Positions 27,884 to 35,890 of a stretch of DNA of 38,030 nt are shown piece by piece. Each line of letters starts with the position of its first letter. Position 1 is the first letter of the stretch. Source of the stretch: Coriobacteriia bacterium (lineage in GTDB: Bacteria; Actinomycetota; Coriobacteriia; Coriobacteriales; UBA8131). Made by a program: the position numbers and the translations under genes. The DNA lies in contig WRBR01000007.1 in assembly GCA_009784425.1 (NCBI GenBank), positions 1 through 38,030 of the forward strand. Direction: 5' to 3'. The notes under the pieces were generated by a model, which saw only the letters and a list, made by a program, of their open reading frames with translations, made no database searches and was not told where the DNA came from.

Positions 27884-30800
27884 TTAAGCAATCATTGGTT
27901 GAGTGTTGAGGTGTATTTGCTGCTCGGCGGTCAGCTCAGCTTCGTCTTCTATGCGCACGCGCTTGTAGCTCAGGATGGCTGAGCCAAGTGCCACAACAAA
28001 GGCAATGGCAAAGAATATGGACCAGGAGTCAAGTAGTGCCATGTCTTGCGCCAGATCTTGCGTGAGAATGTAGAGCACCACCATGATGGCTGACACCACG
28101 GCCGAGATAATCAACGGAATAACGCGGTAATGGCGCTCACCTTCAATGCTCTCGTCCACAGCCTGACCATCAGCATTGACCCACTTGCCGTTAACCCTAC
28201 TATAACCAAGACGGTGTCCAGTAGGCTCATCAATCCGCTTTTTGCGCCTCAATGCCATTACCAGCATTATGATAAAGGCCAGTACACCCAGCAGAAGGGC
28301 AAACATGTTGAAGAGGCTCCAGTAACCGCTGCCAAAGAGCGGCACGTCGGTGCCGGGGATGATGCGTGCCTGGATGGCGAGCACGGGTTCTTCGTCACTT
28401 TCACTCACAAACGTTTGGGTGTTAATGTCTGGCTGATAGCCTGTTCCGCTGGTCCAGAGCGCAGTGATGACTGCGCTCCCCGTAACCGTGCTCCAGGTGC
28501 TGGAGGGCAAGTCCCAGCCGGCAAAGGTGTAGCCGGCACGCGATGGGTCAGCCGGAGGTGTCACCGTGCCGCCCTGCGTAACCGTCCCGGTCTTAAGCGT
28601 ATTGCCCAAGCCATCAACAAAGGTGATGGTAAAGCTTTGCGGAGGCGTTATCGTTGGCGGAGTTGGTGGCTGCGGCGGCGGCGGCTGCTGTTGAGGCGGT
28701 GGCGGAGGCTGTTGCTGAGGTGGTGGCGGAGGCTCTGGCGGGGGCGCCGGATTAGCGGTGTACTGCGCCGTTACGGTGAGATCAGCGGTCACAACGTTAA
28801 AGGCAGTATCCCAACCGGTAAAGGTGTAGCCACTGCGCGTTGGGTTAGCCGGAGCAATGGCAGCGCCGCCACTAGAAATACCGCTGCGCACTGCCAAAAC
28901 CGTACCGTCCCAGTCCACAAAGGTCACGGTGTAGGTAGGCGGCACCGGGATGAGTGTATGCAGAGCCGTTACGGTGAAACTGCTGGTTACGTTGTTGAAG
29001 GGTCTGTCCCAGCCAACAAAGGTAAAACCGGCGCGCTGAGGATCAGCAGGAGCAGTAGCAGCACCGCCGTGTAAGATACCGGCGTGCGTCTTCAGCACCG
29101 TGCCGTCCCAGTCCAAAAAGGTCACGGTGAAGGTGGCGTACACAGTGATTATCACAGTAACGTGTACCGTGGTATCCTCTGCCACCTCAAAGGTGATGGG
29201 ATAGAGACCCTCGCTTGCAACAAGCTCTCCGCTTACCCACTGGGCGCTCGCCGAGCCAGTGGCGTCAACAACCATAGCGTGGGCACCGGCGGTGGCAACA
29301 TAGTCAGCCCCTCCCAAGAGAAAGTCCGCCGCCTGCACGTCAGTCATAAACACGTGGTTGGCTGCAATGGCATAGTCATTGCTGCCGGCTATCTCATCGC
29401 CTTCCATAACCACAAACTGCACCGTCAACGTAACCGTGGGATCTTGTTGCACGCCAAAGGTCACCGGATAGGTCCCTTGCAAAATGCCCACGGTGCCAAT
29501 TAACCAGATGGCGGTGGCTGGGTTGGTGCTTCCGTCAGTCCTGACGGCCTTGGCATTGGCTGCTGCAACATAGGCAGCTCCGGAGAAGGCGGTGGCGGTA
29601 AAGGCGCGGGCCTCGTTTACAGTCATAAACACATAGTTGGCCGTGAGTGTTGGGGGATCGCCTGAGAGGACTTGTACGGAGAAACTCTCCTCAAAGTCTT
29701 CGTCTTTGATTTTGACGGTTACGTAGTAGTTGCCCGGTGTGGCAGCGGCGCCGTAGAAAAAGTCAGTTGCACTGACTTCAACATCCTTGGAGGTTTTGGT
29801 GGGCACCAGCAAAAAGCCCTCGGCCTCAATGAGGCTTAGCAGCTGGGCTGGGGTAGAGATGAGTTTGGCATCATCAATTGAGATGATCTTGTTTTTGCCG
29901 GTGATTTCAAACTGAACAGCCTGCACGGTTATCTTGGCGGCGGCAGGTACTACCATGTCACGGAGATTGGTGTTATTGAGCGGCTGGGTATTGCCGTTTT
30001 CATCAGTGAAAACAATGGCAATGATGTCGCCTTCAAACAGATCATAGCTGCTCTCAATACCAAAGGTCCAACTGCCGTTGGCGTTGCCAGCGCCGGCAAC
30101 AGTGCCGGTACCCGGAAGCGCAGACCACGCGCCGCCGCGATAGATCTGAGCAGCCACGGATGCCGGAGAGTTGTCATGTGCTGCCTTGATCCAGGTGCCG
30201 CTCAGCGCGCGCTGGTTGGCATAGAAATTGGTGGGCAGTATGGAGGTAGCCGGCAGGGGCGGCACAACGTCCGTTACCACAATGGGGCCGGCAAAGGTGA
30301 GGACCTCGCCTATGTGCCGCTTGAGAAAGAGGGGGTCGGTATCGGTGGGCTCGGCAGGGCCGCGCCAGTACTCAATTACGGTATAGGAGTCGCCAGCCTC
30401 AAGAAACACATTGAAGTTAGTGGGCTCGGTGAGGTTTTTCTGCAGGCACAGCACACCTTCCAAAACCTTAACGCCTTGCTCTTCGCTGTAGAGGCTCTCG
30501 GCAATGTGCGAGGTGGTGGCGGTTGCCAGCGCGTTGAAGCTGGTGCCGTTTGCCTTGACCACCTTAACGATGGCATGCACTTCGTCGGTCCAGAAGGCGC
30601 GGCCTTCATATTCGAGCCCCTCGGGCACGGTGCCGGTCCAACGCACGAATTGGTCGGCGTTGGTGGCGGGTGCTTCCATAGCTCTGATGACGGGAAGCGC
30701 ATTATTGGCGCTGATACGCGTGTAGTTTCCCATGCGGTTGACATTTCCATTGGCATTCCACCACGTTTGAAATGCGGAGTCACCGCTGGCCCAAGACCAG

Positions 30801-33151
30801 CCTGTTTGGCCGGATGCAGTTTTTCTGAGTGTGTAATCTATAAGAGTGTAAGACTTCTCGGGATCTTCCCACCAATTATTTGTGCCGGCAAGCCAGATGG
30901 CAACGTCTGAGTTAGTGGAGGTCCAATCTCCGCCGCTTCCAATGTTGAAGATAGAGCCGCCGTCAGGGCGCTTGTTAACAAAGTCGTAGTAGAGCGGGTT
31001 ATCCATCGTAAAGTCAGACCTGCCACCGGTGGCGTTGATAATAGGAAAGGTGCTATTGCCGGTGCGGCCTTCTGCAATAAAAACCGTACCCGGGCCAATG
31101 TTAATGGAGCCGTCTCTGTTGTTGGATGCATCAATGGCAGGTCCACGGAGAGCTACTATCTCACACGAGGAGGGAGTCCCCGTTACCGGGCTTTTGCCCT
31201 CAATGCTAAAGCTGAAGAACGGTGCTGCGTACTCAATGGCGCAGTTTCCGCCTGCGCTCGTATCGTAGCCAGTGCCGGCTCCTCCATGAAAGACCTTTAC
31301 GCGGCCGCCGCTGGTTATATTAAAAGCGTTATTTGGACCGCTCCCAAAACGGATGGCAGCGGTATTGGTGGAGCCGGTGTAATAATCACGCGTAATCTCA
31401 ACGTATCCGTCATTGCTCACGTTAAAGGCTTGGTTGCCTACGCTCCTAAAGCGGATGCAGGCAGTGCGGCCGGCACTTGAGCTCGCCTGGCTAATCTTGA
31501 GCTGGGAGCCTTGGCCATCAACGGTGAACGTGCCTCCGTCTACCTGTTGCACAATGGCGGACTGTGCATTAGAAGGATTGGTGCTGCTTATCTCCAAGAC
31601 ACCGCCGCCGGTTACAGTGAAACCACCGGTTGATGCCTGGATGCAGATAATGCCGTTATTCTCGCCGGTTCCTGTGCCGTTGCCGGTGATGATGACCTTG
31701 GATCTGTTGGTCACGCGCACGTTGGCAGAACCGGCGCCGTTGTTATCACCAACGTCAAGGCCGTTGCCACCGTTGGCTTGAATGGTGACCTCCGCGCCAT
31801 TGTAGGCGTTGAAAAAGCAGTGGAGGTGGTCGGAGCTTCCGCTTGGGCCCATGTTCACCACTGTGGCACCAGAGCTGGATGCGATGATAGTGGCTTTAGC
31901 TCTCGCCTGAAACTCCACGCCTGAGCCTCGCATAGCCTCATGGGTCACATCAATATAAACGGTGGAATCAGGACCAAAGAGTATATCGGCAGAATTGCCG
32001 GCGGTATTGGAGGGATACCCCAAAAAGAGGCCATTTCTTGCGTTAGTTAAGCTCAGCGTGGAACCCGCGCCAAAGCTTGCGGAGAGATGAGCAGTGGCCG
32101 AAAAGTTCACAGAAACGCCTCCGCCATCCAGATTGAGGGTTGCTCCGTTGCCAACCGTGAGTGTGTTGACGAGGCTGAGGAGGCGCGAGTTTGAGTTAGT
32201 GCTATTGACATAAGACCTTGAGAGGTAGACCACTGCATTGTCTGCAACTGTTAAGGTAGCGCTGCTGATTTGTGTGTTTGCATTGGTTGGCTGCCAGTCT
32301 ACAAGCCCGGCAAGAGTCAGTTTGGCGCCAGGAGCGTCAAAAAGATAACTGACGGGGGTTGCCGTGGCAGAAACATTGGTCACGGTAACATCCCAGCCGG
32401 CGCTATTGGCGGTGTTTCCGCCGTTTATGGCAGCCACTTGCCCCAGGCGCGTAATGGTGAGGTTTTCCAGGGTAAAGTCTGTTTGCTGGGTTGCCGTGCG
32501 GCTTCCGAGGTTAAAGGCGTTGGCTGAGGCGGCATCGGTGCCAAAGTCGATGTTCCATTGATCGCCTACACCTACCACCTTGAGGTCACGGGTTATCCCG
32601 GTGAGATTCTCGCCGGTGCCGGTAGTTGCTCTGGTGATGTCATTCATCACGTGAATCTCTGAGACTGCTGTGTCAATCCAGGCGTCTCTGAGCTCTTGCC
32701 AGTTGGTAACCTGAGTGGCATCAGACATGAGTGAGATTCCCCCTGATGCCTGCATAATGCCCTTGAGCTCTTGCTGGTCCATGTCGTTGGGGTCAGGCAC
32801 CTTGAGCCCGGGAGGAGCGCTGAGCGGAACACCCGGCATGAGCGTTAGTTGCTCAGCGGGGTCTGTTGTTGGGTTTGCTGAGGGGTCTGTTGTGCGGTTT
32901 GTTGCGGGGTCTGCTGTGGGGTCTGTTGCGGGGCCTGTTGTGCCCTCTCCTGGTTGCAGCTCGCCTTGCGCGGGCACTTTGGTGTCGCCCTCATGCAAGG
33001 CTATTGATGCCAGTGGCACCAAGGTAACGGTAAGCAGTGCCGCTAAAAACAGAGAAAGCGCCTTGCTGAATACAGAGCGCTTAATACCGACAGCCTGCTT
33101 GGCTTCGGCCTCATTTTCAGAGAAATGTATATTCACGATGTCCTTGTTCAT
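27884..33151 (-). CDS. Secreted, membrane-anchored surface protein, short paralogue with two repeats
   Basis: This paralogue (about 1755 aa) of the giant protein shares its signal peptide (RSVFSKALSLFLAA), its beta-helix-like N-terminal domain (VTNWQELRDAW onward, visibly high identity), its middle segment, its Listeria-Bacteroides repeats (TYTVTFVDWDGTVL) and its C-terminal three-helix anchor with the GHRLGYSRVNG loop. It has only two of the tandem repeats, one A-type (279 bp, 29366-29644) and one B-type. A TDP-rich stretch follows the signal peptide, and a Pro/Gln run (PPPPQQQ) forms the stalk. The frame is open to a GTG at 33163, but the ATG at 33151 aligns with the giant gene's start and has GGGAAG upstream. 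The function is unknown; an envelope adhesin is a reasonable inference. Confidence 0.9.
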   Translation of the reverse strand: MNKDIVNIHFSENEAEAKQAVGIKRSVFSKALSLFLAALLTVTLVPLASIALHEGDTKVPAQGELQPGEGTTGPATDPTADPATNRTTDPSANPTTDPAEQLTLMPGVPLSAPPGLKVPDPNDMDQQELKGIMQASGGISLMSDATQVTNWQELRDAWIDTAVSEIHVMNDITRATTGTGENLTGITRDLKVVGVGDQWNIDFGTDAASANAFNLGSRTATQQTDFTLENLTITRLGQVAAINGGNTANSAGWDVTVTNVSATATPVSYLFDAPGAKLTLAGLVDWQPTNANTQISSATLTVADNAVVYLSRSYVNSTNSNSRLLSLVNTLTVGNGATLNLDGGGVSVNFSATAHLSASFGAGSTLSLTNARNGLFLGYPSNTAGNSADILFGPDSTVYIDVTHEAMRGSGVEFQARAKATIIASSSGATVVNMGPSGSSDHLHCFFNAYNGAEVTIQANGGNGLDVGDNNGAGSANVRVTNRSKVIITGNGTGTGENNGIICIQASTGGFTVTGGGVLEISSTNPSNAQSAIVQQVDGGTFTVDGQGSQLKISQASSSAGRTACIRFRSVGNQAFNVSNDGYVEITRDYYTGSTNTAAIRFGSGPNNAFNITSGGRVKVFHGGAGTGYDTSAGGNCAIEYAAPFFSFSIEGKSPVTGTPSSCEIVALRGPAIDASNNRDGSINIGPGTVFIAEGRTGNSTFPIINATGGRSDFTMDNPLYYDFVNKRPDGGSIFNIGSGGDWTSTNSDVAIWLAGTNNWWEDPEKSYTLIDYTLRKTASGQTGWSWASGDSAFQTWWNANGNVNRMGNYTRISANNALPVIRAMEAPATNADQFVRWTGTVPEGLEYEGRAFWTDEVHAIVKVVKANGTSFNALATATTSHIAESLYSEEQGVKVLEGVLCLQKNLTEPTNFNVFLEAGDSYTVIEYWRGPAEPTDTDPLFLKRHIGEVLTFAGPIVVTDVVPPLPATSILPTNFYANQRALSGTWIKAAHDNSPASVAAQIYRGGAWSALPGTGTVAGAGNANGSWTFGIESSYDLFEGDIIAIVFTDENGNTQPLNNTNLRDMVVPAAAKITVQAVQFEITGKNKIISIDDAKLISTPAQLLSLIEAEGFLLVPTKTSKDVEVSATDFFYGAAATPGNYYVTVKIKDEDFEESFSVQVLSGDPPTLTANYVFMTVNEARAFTATAFSGAAYVAAANAKAVRTDGSTNPATAIWLIGTVGILQGTYPVTFGVQQDPTVTLTVQFVVMEGDEIAGSNDYAIAANHVFMTDVQAADFLLGGADYVATAGAHAMVVDATGSASAQWVSGELVASEGLYPITFEVAEDTTVHVTVIITVYATFTVTFLDWDGTVLKTHAGILHGGAATAPADPQRAGFTFVGWDRPFNNVTSSFTVTALHTLIPVPPTYTVTFVDWDGTVLAVRSGISSGGAAIAPANPTRSGYTFTGWDTAFNVVTADLTVTAQYTANPAPPPEPPPPPQQQPPPPPQQQPPPPQPPTPPTITPPQSFTITFVDGLGNTLKTGTVTQGGTVTPPADPSRAGYTFAGWDLPSSTWSTVTGSAVITALWTSGTGYQPDINTQTFVSESDEEPVLAIQARIIPGTDVPLFGSGYWSLFNMFALLLGVLAFIIMLVMALRRKKRIDEPTGHRLGYSRVNGKWVNADGQAVDESIEGERHYRVIPLIISAVVSAIMVVLYILTQDLAQDMALLDSWSIFFAIAFVVALGSAILSYKRVRIEDEAELTAEQQIHLNTQPMIA
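32858..32940 (-). repeat. 12-bp coding minisatellite (TDP-rich linker)
   Basis: About seven degenerate 12-bp units encode a repeating four-residue pattern (TDPT, ADPA, TDPS) just after the signal peptide of the short paralogue. The giant paralogue lacks it. Such tracts often vary in copy number by slippage. Confidence 0.6.
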
Positions 33152-33381
33152 TCCTCTTCCCACATCATACTGCGTTTTAGTGCCTTCCGCGCTATTGCCA
33201 AGCTTCTTCCAGAACCGCTGCGGAAAAACAATGTGCTGCTTTACATCCTAGAGCCTACATCTATCACTACTGCTTGTGCATATTGAAGAGTCTTTCCCTC
33301 TCCCAAATCTCCACTTTCAATTGGGAGCCCCACAACAATATTCCAGCCACAAATAGAAGCAACTTGCTGCCTCGTGCGCAC

Positions 33382-33410
33382 ATTCTAACAAAAATCATCG
33401 CCCCTGTACA
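33382..33410 (-). promoter_or_regulatory. Promoter-like element of the short paralogue
   Basis: On the minus strand TGTACA (33410-33405), a 17-nt spacer and TAGAAT (33387-33382) mirror the element upstream of the giant gene. The leader would be about 224 nt and contains the CTCCCAA/TTGGGAG hairpin (33300-33327). Sequence similarity to the other leader runs through most of the interval. Confidence 0.6.
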
Positions 33411-33453
33411 CCACTATCCAGCCTGGCTAAACGGCAAGTGCCCCTGGTGAGGC

Positions 33454-33482
33454 TGGAACACCAGCCACGTCCCTCTGCTCCA
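33454..33482. repeat. Degenerate REP half-unit
   Basis: TGGAACA and TGCTCCA flank CCAGCCACGTCCCTC, matching one arm of the REP elements with a changed core (GACGTGG in place of GACGGGG) and one G-U pair in the stem. It lies next to another dispersed repeat. Confidence 0.6.
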
Positions 33483-33484
33483 CA

Positions 33485-33514
33485 CCCTGTCATCCTGAGC
33501 GCTGCGAAGGATCC
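33485..33514. repeat. TCATCCTGAGC...GAAGGATCC dispersed repeat
   Basis: Second copy of the repeat found at 2536-2575, in the opposite orientation and shorter, immediately beside a REP half-unit. No gene lies in this part of the interval. Confidence 0.65.
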
Positions 33515-33633
33515 AGTTAACGCACTAGCTGACTTGAAGACCTTTCTGACACAAGATTTCTGTCCCTTTGTGTTCCTGTCAGAAGTCATAGCATGGTGCT
33601 GCCCTCTGCCGAGACGAGTGTGAAAGCTCTGTT

Positions 33634-33667
33634 GCCAAAACCTCACCATTTATGACGAGGCTTTGGC
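33634..33667 (-). terminator. Hairpin just downstream of the rhuM-like gene
   Basis: On the minus strand GCCAAAGCCTC pairs with GAGGTTTTGGC (11 bp, one G-U) around a 12-nt loop, about 5 nt after the stop codon. No U-tract follows, so termination is uncertain. Confidence 0.45.
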
Positions 33668-33672
33668 ATGAC

Positions 33673-34692
33673 CTATTGCGATTCAAGCAAGAACCTTTCA
33701 AACTCGCCCAGGTGCTCTGCGTCTTGGCGCTCGCGAAACGCCTCGTATTCGGTTAAGGCCTTCTCGTCAGCCTGAGCCTTGCTTATTGCGCCGGCATCTT
33801 GCAAAACCGGGTATTCGTTAAAGTCCAGGTATCGGCTCATGAAGCTCAGCCAATCAGACATTGCGGTTGGCAGCCTGCGCCGTGCGCGCGACTCAGCCTG
33901 GTCAAGAAAAGTCGTTACCACGCGGGCTAATTCGGAGAGTTCGTCTGCGCTCAGGTAATTCTTGGCAACGGTGACATCTGACTTGATAATCTTGCCGTCA
34001 GGCGCTGCCTCCCACGTGGTGAGTCCCATGTGAGCCTTGTCCGCATCAGCTCGGCTATGGATAATCTCCGCAGCCGTTTTGCCGGCAATCGCAAAATGAA
34101 GTTTGTTTTGGATGAAGGCGAAGAACTCGCGCGCCAGCTCGCTCGTTCGGCTATAGTCAGAGGAAAGCGCAAAGATGTCCGTGAGTTTGAGATACATACG
34201 GCGTTCGCTCAGGCGAATCTCGCGGATGCGTTCAAGCAGCTCGTCAAAGTACGCCTCGTCAAAGTGGTAGCCCTTCTTAAACCGCTCGTCGTTTAAGGCA
34301 AAACCCTTCTGGATATACTCGTGGAGAACCCGAGTGGCCCACTGCCTGAATCGCGTGGCCTGGCGTGAATTGACACGGTAGCCTACGGAGATTATGGCGT
34401 CGAGGTTGTAGTACTCAACAGCGCGAGTTACCTCACGATTACCCTCAAGTTGAACCTGTGCAAATTTTGCACTAGTTGAGCTTTTCTCAATTTCCCCCTC
34501 TGAATAGACGTTAGCGAGATGCTTAGTAACAACACTTCTGTCAACCTCAAACAACTCACCCATTTGCTTTTGTGTCATCCACATGGACTCGTCTGCAAAG
34601 TAAACTTCAATCTCAATCTTGCCCCGTAAGTCGGTATAGAGGATAAAGCGGCTTGGGGAGTTTCCGCTGTCAATTTGCAAGTGATTGGGCAT
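33673..34692 (-). CDS. RhuM-family protein
   Basis: The protein belongs to the RhuM (virulence RhuM) family, whose biochemical role is not established. It opens with an HTH-like region (MWMTQKQMGELFEVDRSVV followed by KHLANVYSEGEI). Next come the family's core segments EYYNLDAIISVGYRVNS and ATRFRQWATRVLHEYI, then a helical C-terminal part with FFAFIQNKLHFAI and the HSRADADK segment. The ATG at 34692 is preferred because GAAAGG lies 7-8 nt upstream; five more codons back to a TTG are open but unsupported. A TATACT sequence lies near 34758-34763. RhuM genes often sit among restriction, phage or other accessory genes, which fits the neighbouring toxin-antitoxin-like pair. The role here is unknown. 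Confidence 0.87.
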   Translation of the reverse strand: MPNHLQIDSGNSPSRFILYTDLRGKIEIEVYFADESMWMTQKQMGELFEVDRSVVTKHLANVYSEGEIEKSSTSAKFAQVQLEGNREVTRAVEYYNLDAIISVGYRVNSRQATRFRQWATRVLHEYIQKGFALNDERFKKGYHFDEAYFDELLERIREIRLSERRMYLKLTDIFALSSDYSRTSELAREFFAFIQNKLHFAIAGKTAAEIIHSRADADKAHMGLTTWEAAPDGKIIKSDVTVAKNYLSADELSELARVVTTFLDQAESRARRRLPTAMSDWLSFMSRYLDFNEYPVLQDAGAISKAQADEKALTEYEAFRERQDAEHLGEFERFLLESQ

Positions 34693-34854
34693 CGCAGAAC
34701 CTTTCAATTGAATGAGTCACGAGGACGATAGAGGAGTCCTAACGGACTCGCTGATACAGTATACCATAATCAGAACATATGTTTGGATGTTACTGATCAG
34801 CATTAGAACTTTACGTACAACATGACAGGCATGTCCCTGTCCGGGAGTCAAAGG

Positions 34855-34894
34855 ATTTATCGGCTCAAATGAGCCGATAAATGAGCCGATAAAT
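34855..34894. repeat. Inverted and direct TGAGCCGATAAAT repeats
   Basis: ATTTATCGGCTCA (34855-34867) and TGAGCCGATAAAT (34870-34882) form a perfect 13-bp inverted repeat with a 2-nt loop. A second direct copy follows at 34882-34894. It lies about 160 nt upstream of the rhuM-like gene and could be an operator or a transcript hairpin. Nothing convincing is coded in 34693-35004. Confidence 0.7.
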
Positions 34895-34945
34895 GAAATA
34901 CTCAGCAGATATTTTAGCTCCTGTGCTTGGATGGTTAATGACACA

Positions 34946-34984
34946 CTGGGGACGGGGAAAGTGACTCACTTTCCCCGTCCCCAG
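34946..34984. repeat. Short REP-like palindrome downstream of the antitoxin-like gene
   Basis: Arms of 19 bp (CTGGGGACGGGGAAAGTGA and its complement) flank a single-nt loop. The GGGGACGGGG core matches the other REP elements, but the flank is TGACACA-like in place of TGGNACA. It lies 20 nt past the ribbon-helix-helix gene's stop and may act as a transcript end. Confidence 0.85.
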
Positions 34985-35004
34985 GTGACACATGTTTTGA
35001 ACTA

Positions 35005-35283
35005 TCAACCTGCCATAAGCGCATCGTCTAAAAGCTCACGCATAAACTGAGAGCGCGTCTCACGTTTTTCTGCTGCTCGCTTATCAAGCAATTCAATGCG
35101 AGAACGAGGGACTTTAAATGCCACCGTGACCAGCTCTTCATCCGGGTACAGTGGTGGGCGTCCTTTTGGCGCGATAATGAAATCACCTGGCGTGCCTGGG
35201 TACTCTCCGCGCTCACATGCTTCCCCAAGCTCGTTAATCATTTCCTCGGTCAACACTTGCCCATTTTTTGTAGTTATATCCAT
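35005..35283 (-). CDS. Ribbon-helix-helix protein, probable antitoxin
   Basis: The 92-aa protein ends in a ribbon-helix-helix fold: a strand (LVTVAFKVP), then two helices (RSRIELLDKRAAEKRE and RSQFMRELLDDALMAG). Proteins of this type bind operator DNA as dimers and often neutralise a toxin. Its N-terminal half has TPGDFIIAPKGRPPLYPDEE, a likely flexible partner-binding part. GGAG 5 nt before the ATG supports the start. It lies 12 nt downstream of a small toxin-like gene, the toxin-first order typical of BrnT-BrnA pairs. No direct evidence of antitoxin activity is visible. Confidence 0.75.
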   Translation of the reverse strand: MDITTKNGQVLTEEMINELGEACERGEYPGTPGDFIIAPKGRPPLYPDEELVTVAFKVPRSRIELLDKRAAEKRETRSQFMRELLDDALMAG

Positions 35284-35295
35284 CTCAACTCCACT

Positions 35296-35568
35296 CTATA
35301 GTAACCCAAGCTCTGTTTTCATTTTGTCAGTCAACTTCATAGCATGGTAGATAACAACACCATCATCTTCTGTCTCAACGCCAATCATCTCAAGCAAACG
35401 GTTCTTTCTGTCAAGGCCTGCAGCTGCAAGGTATCTCACTGCACCAGGCGAAGAGTCCGTTCTTTCACGGACTACAAAAGCGTTCATCCATGCAGTAATT
35501 ACATCTTCATCCTCTATTTCTGGACGCCTCTGGTGGATACGCAGGTGAATAATAATCGTCTTGAACAA
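35296..35568 (-). CDS. Small BrnT-like putative toxin
   Basis: The preferred start is TTG at 35568, with AGGAG 5 nt upstream, giving about 90 aa (MFKTIIIHLRIHQRRPEIE...). An ATG 16 codons earlier (35616) lies beyond the promoter-operator region and is less likely. The segment PEIEDEDVITAWMNAF, then strands with YLAAAGLDRKNRLLEMIGV and VIYHAMKLT, resembles the layout of BrnT-type (DUF497) RelE-superfamily ribonuclease toxins, though without clear sequence identity. Size, position before a ribbon-helix-helix gene and the overlapping operator support a toxin role. The family assignment is an inference. Confidence 0.6.
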   Translation of the reverse strand: MFKTIIIHLRIHQRRPEIEDEDVITAWMNAFVVRERTDSSPGAVRYLAAAGLDRKNRLLEMIGVETEDDGVVIYHAMKLTDKMKTELGLL

Positions 35569-35590
35569 GAAAGCTCCTAATGCCCAGCAG

Positions 35591-35609
35591 ACTTTTGTTT
35601 GACAAAAGT
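35591..35609. promoter_or_regulatory. Operator-like inverted repeat between divergent genes
   Basis: ACTTTTGT and ACAAAAGT form perfect 8-bp arms around TTG. The site overlaps a TATACT sequence reading leftward (35612-35607) toward the toxin-like gene. It also contains a TTGACA reading rightward (35599-35604) toward the XRE gene. The placement suits autoregulation by the ribbon-helix-helix or XRE protein. Confidence 0.55.
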
Positions 35610-35625
35610 ATAGCACGAAACCGCT

Positions 35626-35841
35626 ATGCAGGAGCGCGAGCGCCTGGAAGTGGCTGTTGCCTTGATGAAGCTACGGGAAGAAGAAGGTCTCTCTCAACGC
35701 CAGCTCGCAGAAATCTCAGGAAAGCCACAGTCAACCATTGCCAGGATAGAGAACGGCAGCATGAATGCTTCGTTAGGTGTTCTCAGGGAAATAGCAGCAA
35801 GTGTTGGCAAGCGCGTAGACTTGAAGTTTGTGAATGCATAA
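35626..35841 (+). CDS. Small XRE-family HTH regulator
   Basis: This 71-aa protein is almost entirely a Cro/C1-type helix-turn-helix: LREEEGLSQRQLAEISGKPQ, then STIARIENG and SLGVLREIAASVG. It resembles solitary XRE antitoxins of HigA type and phage-like repressors. It is the only confident plus-strand gene, transcribed away from the toxin-like gene across a 57-nt gap holding an inverted repeat. No clear Shine-Dalgarno precedes the ATG. An upstream in-frame stop at 35611 rules out a much longer form, so it may be leaderless or start at the ATG encoding M14 (MKLREEEG). No toxin partner follows it on the same strand. Confidence 0.75.
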   Translation: MQERERLEVAVALMKLREEEGLSQRQLAEISGKPQSTIARIENGSMNASLGVLREIAASVGKRVDLKFVNA

Positions 35842-35890
35842 GAGCAAGACGAGCTTCCGTCAGGCTCTGTCTCACCTCCTGTCATCCGTT

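Noticed and set aside
33151-33163. GTG at 33163 as start of the short paralogue
   Set aside because: No ribosome-binding site precedes it, and the ATG at 33151 aligns with the start of the giant paralogue. It cannot be fully excluded.
34717-34944. 75-codon minus-strand frame upstream of the rhuM-like gene
   Set aside because: Its only patterned part (FIGSFIGSF) is the translation of the TGAGCCGATAAAT repeats, and no family is recognisable.
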